In this document: positions 24,098-34,460 of the stretch, piece by piece
Numbering within the stretch: the first letter of the stretch is position 1
Layout: the number at the start of each line of letters is the position of its first letter
Assembly: GCA_037178855.1 (NCBI GenBank)
Contig: JASJZC010000004.1
Coordinates: 3,162,001-3,226,000 of the forward strand
Source: Oscheius sp. JU75
Lineage: Eukaryota > Nematoda > Chromadorea > Rhabditida > Rhabditidae
DNA length: 64,000 nucleotides
Direction: 5' to 3'
The notes under the pieces: model-generated
What the model saw: only the letters and a program-made list of their open reading frames with translations
The model's database searches: none
What the model was told of the DNA's origin: nothing
Made by a program: the position numbers and the translations under genes

Positions 24098-26624
24098 TTA
24101 CAGGAAAGTAGGTTCAGAACTGCCAAGCAGCTTCACATCAAGCATTGGCTCGTCGCCGTAAAAGCCACTGACAGCTGGCTCGGCCACGAGCTGGGTTTGA
24201 CTTCCTCCGTTCACTCTGTTTAGTTGGGTAGTTCTCGAAGGCATCGGCCCTTTAGATTGTCGACTGTTTGAACTACGATATCTTTGCTGTAGTTGACCAT
24301 TCAGAGCTCCTAAAAGGTTGGAGTTCATTTTGTGGTCCCTTGACAAACCATATAGGATCCAGTTAATGGCGGAGTTTGTGAAAGGGAGGGCATGTATAAA
24401 ATCTGGAAATTGGCATCAGGTAAGTAACAAGAAGTGGCTTACACATTATGTAAACGAATAGTGGAGGTACGACCCCGTCCGAGTTGTCTAAAATAAACTT
24501 TTATAATGTTCGTAATGTTTCTATCTATCGGGCTTGTCCCTTTCCTATCTTTACTTTTCATAGAGCATTGGAAATGCTCTTTTTGATTGCCTAGGTTTGA
24601 AGAAGCAGAATGCCTACAATCCGAGTGGGAAGATGTCTGTCTGAATTGGCACCAATCATTGAAAAAATTGAAGCATTGTCAGCGAGAGTTATCAAAGGCG
24701 AAGAAGAGGCTATCAGAAACGTTAGGGAGCTTGTCGGAAAGGTCACCGAGGAAAACATTGGTAGGCGTTCTTGTCTTTTCTCGTTATAAACTAGGTTTAG
24801 AACATCTTCCCAGCATTCGCGCTTGTCAGAAATGTGATGCTCCTATTCTGGTGGCCGATATTCTTCTGTCAAAACGCACTGTAGCTATCAACGCCTTTGG
24901 ATTTCGAAGAGCCGGCGATCGAATGGCACTACACGATCATCCTCGTATTCGCGGCTTCATAAAGTGTGTCCGAGGCTCAATGAAGATAAGTAATTGCTTA
25001 TTCCCTCATAATTTATGCTTGTAGGTTAGAAGCTTCACCTCCCTTGAAAATGGGACTCCCGACCTACTAAAATGCCGGTTTGAGGGTCAACAGATTGCTT
25101 CCCCATCAACTGAAGTTTTGCAACTGGCACCGGATTTCGGGAATATCCACGAAATTATGGCACTTGAGGATGGAACATTCTTTTTTGACGTCCTCTATCC
25201 GGGATATGATGACGTTGACTGTACCTATTTCACCGAAGAGGCGGAGGTAAATGTGTGTTTTTGTTTTGCTGATAGTAATCTACAGACTGCAAAAAATCCC
25301 GGAACTATAACGACTCTTCAACGACTATCCGAGGTCCCTTCATGGCAAGAAATGGTCAGCTTGCGGTTCCCTAAACTCTCATCTCAATAGTTATCTTGTT
25401 TATATTGTTATTTTGTACATAATTGATAGCGGGTGCTAGTCCTGTGCCAAGAACACCTGTTTTTATAAAGGTCTGTGACCAAACTTCAACTTGCCATAAT
25501 AACTAGAACAGAGCTCACCGGTATTCTCCAAATACACTGCGAAGACAGTTGCTGCCCAGAAAGGTGTCCAGCATAGAAAATAGAAGCAGGCGACAGCCAG
25601 TGTGTACAACGAGATTCTCATCAAAGGAATGTGCGAACTCTGAAAGGTCTCCCTCTTTACATAATCTTTCTTCAACCTTGAACGCTCTAGCATGTTGACG
25701 AAGTTTCCGCAGTAGTCTTGAATAAAAGAAGGCAATGAGAATGAGCGGTGTGCAGTAGCAGAGAACGAACTGGTAGATTGTGAAGGCGGTGAACATGGAA
25801 CTGTCAATGTCCACAGTGCACTTATCGATCTTCATCCTTGTCAACTTGCCCGGTCCTGTCTCTCGAGCAAAAAGGACAATTTCTCTGGCTGTGAATGACC
25901 AGAGAAGGGGACAGAGGGTGATAAGGGCATAGGCGGCCAAGCCTAAGGTATATTAGTCCATTTCTTGAGTCGGACTCACCCACTAGTATCCCTATCGCTA
26001 TTTTGCGACTTCTGAGATACTTTTTCTGTGGATGACAGACGCCAGCGTAGCGATCGAACGACATGGCAGTGAGAATAAGGGCAGAGAGAATCTTCCCAAA
26101 GTTCTCGAAAACGGCGTGTAGTTTGCAAGGCACTATTCCGAACATCCAAAACCCCAGAATCTTAGAGTATTTTTTGTTATTTCTATTTAAAAACGTACCT
26201 GATCAATGACAGTAAATGGCAGACTGAGACAGACACCGAAATCCACACAAGAGAGGACGATCACGTAGAGAAGAGTGTTGTCCAGTGTGGCCTTGGTCGA
26301 TCTCATCACATGGTAGATAGTTGTCAGGACAGCTACGTTGCCACAAGTACCTAAGATGATTGATTTTGCATATACTGCATACTCACCCAGTAGAAAAAGA
26401 AGGAGATATGACACGGCCATGATGACGACGTGAAGATCCTCATGGTTTGGAGGAGGCAAGACATCGGTCACCGATTTGTACTTGTTCGGATCGTATTGTG
26501 TGGGGACCAGGTAGTCGAGCTCACTACTGTCATTGGCAGTCATCGATCGCGACCACCCGCTTGAGTTCTCTTCTACAATTAAACAAGTGTTAGAAGAAGA
26601 ATGATCAATAGAGAGAAAAAGCAT
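24098..26624 (-). CDS. class A neuropeptide receptor (GPCR)
   Basis: Seven membrane segments can be followed: TM1 VVIMAVSYLLLFLLGTCGN, TM2 LYVIVLSCVDFGVCLSLPF, TM3 ALILTAMSFDRYAGVCHP with intact DRY, TM4-5, TM6 LYTLAVACFYFLCWTPFW, and TM7 LFVYIMYFIHALPFTNSAIN. The TM7 motif is NWILY in place of NPxxY, a change I recall in some nematode peptide receptors. The overall type is somatostatin/opioid-like peptide receptors (nematode npr class). TM7 exons at 24,098-24,402 and 24,443-24,487 are separated from the TM6 exon (25,519-25,639) by a 1,031-nt intron that contains a whole antisense gene. All junction phases match. The start is either 26,624 or the in-frame ATG at 26,543; the extracellular N-terminus has no obvious signal peptide. 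Confidence 0.85.
24610..25390 (+). CDS. ado: 2-aminoethanethiol (cysteamine) dioxygenase, ADO/PCO family
   Basis: Starts MPTIRVGRCLSELAPII, 16 nt after an acceptor tract. The cupin core has MALHDHPRIRGFIKCVRGSM, with both iron histidines in HDHP, and later GNIHEIMALEDGTFFFDVL with the third histidine. These match the ADO/plant cysteine oxidase family, non-haem iron enzymes that use oxygen to oxidise cysteamine or N-terminal cysteines of proteins (oxygen sensing). Length is about 230 residues, slightly below the animal norm. The gene is nested antisense inside a GPCR intron (24,488-25,518). One oddity: the second intron's GT donor (at about 24,990) and AG acceptors (25,024 or 25,029) leave the frame off by one base, so the junction needs checking. 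Confidence 0.85.
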
Positions 26625-29600
26625 GAGCTATCGTAGGCGTCGTCTCCAAGAAGATGATTATCATAATCTGGAGTGCTAATTATTCCCCCGAATCATTTGC
26701 ATCTCGGTTTCAGCCTCCAAGGCGGAGTATGTTGTTTCCGGTGACTTGAACTGACGTCAAAGAGGATGTAAGGGGGAGGATGTGGAGAAGGAACTATCCC
26801 TTTTCAGATTGTTCCTTATGGTAATGTTCTTCTCTTGACATGCTTTTTGTTCTGTCTCCGTCTAATGGAGATCAGGTCCATTATACGCTTTTCGGGAGAG
26901 TGCTACAAATAGGATCAGGTCGCGGAAGTAGGCTCTTTAAAAAAAAGCTTTCAGACAGAAGCACCGAACAGACGACTACATTAGGAACGAATGAGAGAAG
27001 TATCAGACAAACAGTTAGGACTGACAAGAGGAGCAAAAGTACAGGAGACACGAAATAAGTGATTCGGAGTCTGTTAGAAGGGTTGCTTCCCTGAAACGTG
27101 CAATCAGCGGCGTCATGTCGAATGAATGACATGTGTGGCTCTCTTCAATGGGAGAGAGGACCAGCATTAACCAGGCTTAGCTCTTCATCAACCGACGGCA
27201 GTTGTGGTAATCTCCTTCTCAGGAGAAAGAGAGAGGGAGATGCTACCGTAGTCCGAGGAAGAGGAAGGGAATGTGTTGGATCCTAGAAGAGGTTAGTTTT
27301 GATTCGAAAACAAATGAATCCTTCATGCGCGACGAGAGAATCGCCGTCAAAGTTGACTGGCTGGTATTTTCCTCACTCTGTTTTTCGATCTTTGGGTTGT
27401 AAATAATGATGAAGTTTCAAGCGGACAGGACGAAAAAGACAACTAATTGGATCAAGCTACGACGATCGAATCAATGCCTCACCCCGACTTTTCCAATTCC
27501 TTTTCTTCTGTTTCAAAAGAGTGAAAAGAGTTACTTCCATAAAATGCTTGATACTACGTTCTGTTTTGAAATGGGCAACACCACCACCAGAAATACCCCG
27601 GCATAAATTAGCATGGATTGGAGGAGGGAGCAAGGAGTCAATAGAAGAGGGTTCGGGGAGTTGGAGCACAAGAAGGGAGAGAGACAAAAACAAAGAAGAA
27701 GGGGATACTCTCAGAACAAACAAGGTGTTGATCAGAACTCATAATAATGGGTCTGACAGTAGCTGAGAGCAGATTCGCCAGAGCTCTGACGTCTCTTGCT
27801 CTTCTATCCATCCAAAGGATGAACACATCTCGAACTCTTAAAGACCGCCAGTCACGGACCCTTATAATAGTCTCTCAATAAGAGTGTGCAGCTCTGGAAA
27901 AGGGAGGAGGAGCGAACTGCTTAGAGGTCATGAGAAATCTTTTTGATGGCGAAATGACGGGGGAGGAGACCAATGCTTCAGAAAGTATCTGGTAGTCGTG
28001 ATAGGGAACTTATATTCAGTTCATTATTTATCACCACGTCAAGAGTTGAGTCAGGACAGTTCAAGTTACAAAGGGCTGTGGATTGTCCGCCCGGAGGAAA
28101 CATATTTGTCAGACGGAAAATTGTACAACAACGGTCCTAAGGTAAGAACACCATTTTGACGCCTTCTCAGTATCGTCTGATTCTCTCGAAAGATCATGAC
28201 TCAATGAATGTGTAACCTTCGCACGTTCCCACTCCATTTGAGCAACAGGAAACTTATTCATCCGGATGTCTCTTCGTTTCGAAAACACAGTTCGTTGAAG
28301 AGAGAAAATAGGTTTGTACAAATAGACGTAGGAACTGATGATCTCGTGAGGAGGGCCTATGCAGGTGGAGAGAGTCATATCGTGATGGAGGACCGTTACA
28401 TTCGTCGGAAGTGGAAAAGGACATTTGGTGATCGAGGGCAGAGGAGCAGCGATGCATTAGAACCCAATGAACCGATTATGAACCTTTTCAGACGCTCTTT
28501 TTTGGAGGGAACATTTGCCATAGAAACCGCTGGAGAATAGAGACTCACTGAGCACTTTTACTGCTAATTGTTCAAAGTTTTGGGAATGTTTCGAAAGATG
28601 CTTCGGGAAGTTATCTATCAAGCAAAAAGATATAGTTTGGCAGTACATTGTCACGAAGACTCTTGATCGAAGTGATGTGAGAGTAAATGTTTCAGCGAAA
28701 AAGTTAGTCAGAGAGAGAGAGCTATAAGGAACCTGGAAAATAAAAGTGGAAGTGCAATAATCTGAAGGAGAGAGTCCGACATACATATGCAGGTCATATA
28801 TGCTACTAATTACTGCGGAACATGAAATAGCTGATGCGTCTGCTGGGAGCCTGAGTCCGTCTTCTTCCTTTTCGGAACCGAGGTCGGGTATGAAAAGCCG
28901 GGTGGGCCAGTTTATGATCGGTCTTTTTAGCCATTCGACTCGGCGACCTAACATCTTCCAATTAATACGAACATTTCAATTGGAGGGATGACTGAGAGGG
29001 CTTATTAAAGAAGATTGGAGCAGGGGAATGATGAAAGAGAGAGAATGTAAACACTCAATCCGAATATCTTTCCTATTATGTTCGATAAGTAATAGTCAAT
29101 TCCAGTCTTCCACTCGTGGTCGAGTGGCGGTGTTCACAGCCGTACGATCTCGGCACTCGCAGCACCCCAGTAAACGGCCGGCACAGCGGGCGATGGCTGT
29201 GATGCTTTCCCAACGCTTGAAATGAATCATTGTGATTCCAACTCGGATCTGAGCCAAAAATAGCTTTTTGAACCTTCTGAAGTAGGGAAATCTCAAAAGA
29301 AGTCACTGTCTCGTACACGGAACAACTGAAAGTGGAAGAGAATTACCTGGTTAAAGGGACTGAAACAAATCGCCTCTAGACTCGAATCGTCCTCGCACCA
29401 ATGGCTCTTCATGCTTTCTATAATGTAATGAGTTCAAGTCGAGTTTTTCCTCTCCTCTGCTCCCACGTGTTCCTTTTTGGTCTGACGTCACTCCCTTTCG
29501 TCTTTCTCTCCCCAACAATTGTTGCTTTTCGCCCCCTGCTTGCTCTTTTTAATCGATCCCAGCCAACTTTTGCTATCTTATCAACCGAAGTTCTCTCCTG

Positions 29601-29781
29601 ATAACATGATCCGACTCATAACACGGCCAATTAGGGCGATCTTTAAAGATGGACGATATGGTTATAGTGCAGAATCAGAGGTCTTAGACTGTTTAAACTG
29701 TTTCATGCAAAAATGTGAAAAAGTGGTTTCTTCTTTCTTGGCAAAAGGCTTCATCTTTTGTGAATATGCTGAAGCGATATT

Positions 29782-29950
29782 GATACCATATGTTTATAGG
29801 CTTAGTACCGCCACACTATTAACTGTTGCTCAGCTTAGCCTCTAAGTTTGTTTCCGAGAGCGCATGTTGGACATCTTGGTGCAAACTTAGGGCCTAAGCT
29901 GCGCATCAGGTAATGGGGTAGCGGCACTAAGCCTATAGATGTATGGTATC
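29782..29950. mobile_element. palindromic MITE-like element
   Basis: The two ends are inverted repeats of about 30 bp: TATAGGCTTAGTACCGCC near 29,795-29,812 against its near-exact reverse complement at 29,919-29,938, and the match continues out to GATACCAT/ATGGTATC. A second inner stem pairs CAGCTTAGCCTCTAAGTTTG (about 29,831) with CAAACTTAGGGCCTAAGCTG (about 29,882). The whole 169-bp unit folds on itself and has no coding potential. Its sequence is unrelated to the element at 18,444. Confidence 0.75.
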
Positions 29951-30729
29951 CCTCTCGCTTCGGGATAAAAGCCCTTCAGTTCGTGTGAAAACGCGAAAGA
30001 AAAAGTTCGAGACCTCCGATTCTACACTAGGACCGAGGATGATGTTATTCTACCTAGCACTCTCTTGTCCCCTTTCGCTCTCTTTAGTTTTCCTAATCTG
30101 TTTGCTGACGACCAGCACTCAAACCTCTGTCTTTACTGTTCCATAGACTCCTGGAATCTTCAAAAGTCAGCCACGAGGCTTTCGGAAAATCTTCGCGCGC
30201 AGGCCGACCTTTACTATTCAGCCGATATAAAGAGGCGGAGACCCTGATAAGGACAGTTTGTGAGACCAGTTCTGGAACAGACTGTCTGTCTTTATCTTCC
30301 GCATAACAGGTCCTCTAGGACCTGACCACGGTTTCACTGTTGTTTTTAAAACTGAAGCAGTGAACAGAAAGACACGTGGCTCTTCCAATGCCCTCTAGAG
30401 ACCGTAATGTTTATTTCTGTATCTGCTGTAAATAGTGTTCAGAGGAGTTCCTTTCAATTTTTTTCTTTTTCCAAACGTCTGGATACTAACCTTGAACGTT
30501 CTTATCAAACCCGCAGTTGTCTTATCAGCAGCTGCAGCAATTTCACCGAATCACATCGCGCGCCATAACCTTTTCCATTTCAACGCCAGAATCAAGCATC
30601 ACACAGCCGCGTGGTCGCCTTTTTCTATTCCGAAGTGTGACTGTCTGGTGTCCGAATTGCCATTTCCTGAAATTGAACAATTACTTTGTTTTTCGTTTTA
30701 AACGTTCTAACTCTTCCAACGTAAAGTAG

Positions 30730-30736
30730 TATAAAA
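30730..30736 (+). promoter_or_regulatory. TATA box of ornithine aminotransferase
   Basis: TATAAAA lies 30 nt before the start codon at 30,766. That spacing is too short for a long leader, so the start site would be close to the ATG or the leader is replaced by a spliced leader at the CAG before it. Confidence 0.5.
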
Positions 30737-30765
30737 AGCCTACGATAGGGAGTTTCAGCTTGCAG

Positions 30766-32303
30766 ATGCTATCCAAGTCGTTCCATCGTCTAGCCAGTGG
30801 CGTGGCCGCACGCAACAGTCAACAGGCATCCAAGACTCTCAGCAGTCAGCAGATTTTCGATAGAGAGAAGAAGTACGGCTGTCACAACTACAAGCCCGTT
30901 CCGGTGGCTCTTGCCCGAGGAAAGGGTGTCCATGTCTGGGATGTCGAGGGCAATAAATACTTTGACTTTCTCTCTGCCTATTCTGCCGTCAACCAGGGGC
31001 ATTGCCACCCAAAACTCATCAAGGTAATTCTATTTCTATTTTTATTACGAAGACATTTTAGGTGATGCAAGATCAGGCCGAAGTCATGACTCTGACTTCT
31101 CGAGCCTTCTACAACGATGTTCTAGGAGAGTTTGAGGAATACATCACGGGACTGCTTAAGTACGACAAAGTTCTGCCAATGAACACGGGGGTCGAAGCCT
31201 GTGAGTCTGCTGTCAAGTTGGCTCGCCGTTGGGCCTACGATGTCAAGAAGGTTCCGGAGAACAAGGCTAAGGTAGTCTTTGCCGAGAACAACTTCTGGGG
31301 ACGATCCATTGCTGCCATCTCCGCCTCGACCGATCCAGACAGCTATTCGCGTTTCGGACCTTTCGTTCCCGGCTTCCAGAAGATTCCCTATGACAATCTG
31401 ATAGCTCTCGAGAAGGCCATCTCTGATCCCAACACGGCTGCTTTCATGGTCGAGCCTATTCAGGGTGAGGCTGGAGTTGTTCTTCCCTCGCCCGGATACC
31501 TTAAGGGAGCTGCCGAGCTGTGCAAAAAACACAATGTCCTCTTCATTACTGATGAAGTTCAAACGGGGCTTGGCAGAACCGGAAAGATGCTTGCTCATTA
31601 CCACGAGGGAGTTCGTCCCGATATCGTCATTCTGGGCAAGGCTCTTTCCGGAGGAATGTATCCAGTCTCCGCTGTTCTTTGTGACGACGAGGTCATGATG
31701 AACATCAAGCCGGGAGAGCACGGATCCACCTATGGAGGGAACCCTCTCGGAGCCCGTATTGCCATTGCGGCTCTCGAGATCCTTCAGGAGGAAGGTCTGG
31801 TCGAGAACTCGGCCAAAATGGGAGATCTGCTCATGGACCGTCTCCGCGAGCTGCCCAAGAGCATTGTCTCGACTGTCAGAGGACGTGGACTGCTCTGTGC
31901 CGTCGTCATTGATTCCAGTAAAGTTTCGTATGTTCAATAATTTTACTTTTCAGAATTCGATGCCTGGAAAGTTTGTCTCCGTTTGGCCGAGAAGGGACTT
32001 TTAGCCAAGAACACTCATGGAGATATCATTCGCTTCGCTCCACCTCTCTGCATCAACGAGTCTCAGGTATTTTTTTATCGCGTGGGAACTGTTCTTCGTT
32101 ACAACGTGACTTCGCAATACCGTCGTTCCACAAAACCGGTCTGTGAGCAGAGCAACCTTTAGTCGACGCAGGAATGTCCTGACTGTTTCCAAGGTCGACC
32201 AAACCATCAAAAGATTCTTTTCCTTTTTTAAAAATTGTTTCAGGTCAACGAAGCTGCCGACATTATCCAGTCCACTCTCAAAGAGATCTCCACCGGAAAC
32301 TAA
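30766..32303 (+). CDS. oat: ornithine aminotransferase, mitochondrial
   Basis: Four exons (30766-31023, 31062-31917, about 31953-32066, and a last exon ending at 32,303), all in frame. A mitochondrial presequence ([17 protein letters not shown]) precedes the fold-type I PLP enzyme. Recognisable are [65 protein letters not shown], the aspartate in [16 protein letters not shown], the PLP lysine in [15 protein letters not shown], and [16 protein letters not shown]. The C-terminus, [14 protein letters not shown], is standard. It converts ornithine and 2-oxoglutarate to glutamate semialdehyde and glutamate, linking arginine, proline and glutamate metabolism. Codon use is strongly biased to C/G-ending codons, suggesting high expression. 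Confidence 0.97.
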
Positions 32304-34460
32304 AGAAGAATCGAACAACGCAAACTCATCATCACGGGACTCTATTCAAATAAACATTGGTAGAGAACTTCCTTTCAAATGAAACGGATACATACGGTAC
32401 GAGAAAGGAGAGAATGAGATCTGCCCTTGAGCCTTGAAGGGACTGGGTGTGCTCTGGCATACAATAACCATACCATAAAGGCGGATGGATGGAATGGGAT
32501 CGGATCGGATAGAAGGCAGACGCATTCGGTCTGCCTTCCTATCCGTACCTCTTCCTCAAAGCTGAAGCTCACACTCTTTTGACCTCAGTTTACGATGACA
32601 ATCTCTGCTAGCGATAGAAAACGAATACATTAGAATTTTACTTTTGTCAAGTCTCTTGAAAATTTGACATCTCTATTTGGAGTGGGTTTGTTGAACTAGT
32701 AGCTACCGTATGTCTTTGGGTCCTTCCGTCCGACATCCGTGCACCCCGAGAGCCAATTAATATTCTGTGAAATCAGCCAGTAATGTGAGTGTGTCGCGCT
32801 CGTTAATGGCCTTCTTCTCTCTCGAGAGATACCGTATTTGAATAGATTCTTGCAAGGAACTGAATTCTTCTGATTTAGGAAGTGAGGAGAACTTTCACTG
32901 CCATAATCATACACGTTTATAACAGTTTTTGTTATTAACGTCTCTTTCGTGTAAAATGAATAACAATCGGTACTGAATAAGTTTGAACTTGCCTGTTAAC
33001 TGGGAAGAGTTCTATAATAGCGTACCCAGCTGGAAAACGAGAAGTAGAAAATTCTGAATGACCAGCTGTTTGTACCCAGAGACTACTGGCGCCGTGTGGT
33101 CTGTCAGTCGCCCGAGGCCATCCCATTCGTCCACCTGATTGCCACTCTCCGAATTGACATCAGGCCTCCTTCTCATTCTGTCCACGTCTTTCGTCAAAAC
33201 ACCTTCTTTCCCTTTAGATCTCCTCAAATTCAAAAGAAAAACCAAGTTTTGTCCTTGTTTTCCAGCAGGAATTAGAGTGCCTCGGCGCCGTCCGGTCGGC
33301 TTTTTTAGCTGGAGTTGGCGCACGTCGGAAACCAGCGAATCGATCGAGAGTGTGTCGAGGTTGACTACCGTAGTCTCCTTCAGGGACACTCTTTTAATTC
33401 ACACGAAGATCACAATAGGAAAGAAGACGAGCGCTCGACGGCCCATGTTGCCGTCCTGGGAATTCAAAGATTCGAGTTATGGTAGTTCCCTTGGCCCTTT
33501 CCCATTACTGTAGGATCTCAGCGAGTTTTTCTGTGTAAAATCTGCTCATAGGATAAGGTTTTGAATAGTCTGATATGGCAATCACTTCAAATCAAAATTA
33601 GGATTATGCGCTTGTGTTGCTTTCATCATTTTGTCGCAGAACAATACCTTTCCTGGATAAGTTTGTTGCTTCCAAAACAGACCTGTTCCCAGCTCTCCCT
33701 CTCTGATTACGTTGAAAACCCATAATCGTAGGAATTAATGAGATCGGCCTCCAGATGACGCTCCCTCGGTTCATCCTTACACTCACAGGGACACTTCCGG
33801 CCCAGCCACAATTTCTCAAGTCCGTAGGCCGGTACATGGAAATGAGGTCAGGAAGGAAATTGTCAAATGACTACGGTAATAGCCCCTAAGATTAAGTTGA
33901 CGAGATCAGTAAAGGACCTTTTTTGGAGGTAAACGTTTATTTGCTGCCTTGACGTTAGACAATAATTTTGAAGGTTTGCGATTAAAAGTTGAGAAGATAC
34001 ACTTCGATGGTAACCTTCTCTCCAACAGATGTGGCTCGCACTGTCGGTTTCAGCACAAGACAAGTTTTCAGTTGAATCGATAAACAGACACAGTTTTCGA
34101 TTGCAAAAAAGTTCCTTAGCAAGATGCTCATTCAAACGGTTTCATTGATTGATTCACTTCGTGCTCTTTCCAGAAGACAGTAAGAGCAATCAAGCTATCC
34201 ATGTTTGAGTGCTTCTTCAGAGTAGAGACATTCGCCTCCGTCCCTGATTTCACGGTAGCTCATTTCCATGTCTTTCTACTTGGCCCATTCGCCTAATTGA
34301 AGAGAGATCGTTGCGAGTGCCTCGCGTCGCCGCCAAATTCAAACGAGGTTTTTGTCTGTTCTCTCCTACAAAGAGAAGCCGCTTTACCGTAACCTCCTTT
34401 TCACTGATTTAGTACAATTTATAGCTTCCTTTGATCATCAACACTTTTTGGAGAAAGATT
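32304..34460. other. intergenic stretch between oat and the Hox locus
   Basis: No supported gene. A strong short hairpin sits at 32,507-32,544 (listed separately). Open frames of up to 125 codons on both strands around 33,000-33,500 overlap each other and look like chance. Confidence 0.5.
32507..32544. repeat. short perfect-stem hairpin
   Basis: GGATAGAAGGCAGAC (32,507-32,521) pairs with GTCTGCCTTCCTATCC (32,529-32,544) around a 7-nt loop, with a single bulged base. It lies about 200 bp after the oat stop codon. The stem is shorter than a typical microRNA precursor. It may be a 3' UTR structure or a small transposon remnant. Confidence 0.6.

Larger units (their letters stand above)
26625..30765. 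other. 4.1-kb gene-poor stretch
   Basis: No gene that I can support. It contains the GPCR upstream region, one palindromic element (29,782-29,950), and the ornithine aminotransferase promoter. Several open frames of 90-165 codons occur on both strands but lack splice partners or recognisable domains. Confidence 0.5.

Noticed and set aside
28457-28954. 165-codon open frame on the minus strand
   Set aside because: No recognisable domain, no splice partners or acceptor at its start, and a composition typical of non-coding DNA read by chance.
33012-33513. Overlapping open frames of about 125 codons on both strands
   Set aside because: Mutually overlapping, no domain, no splice signals.
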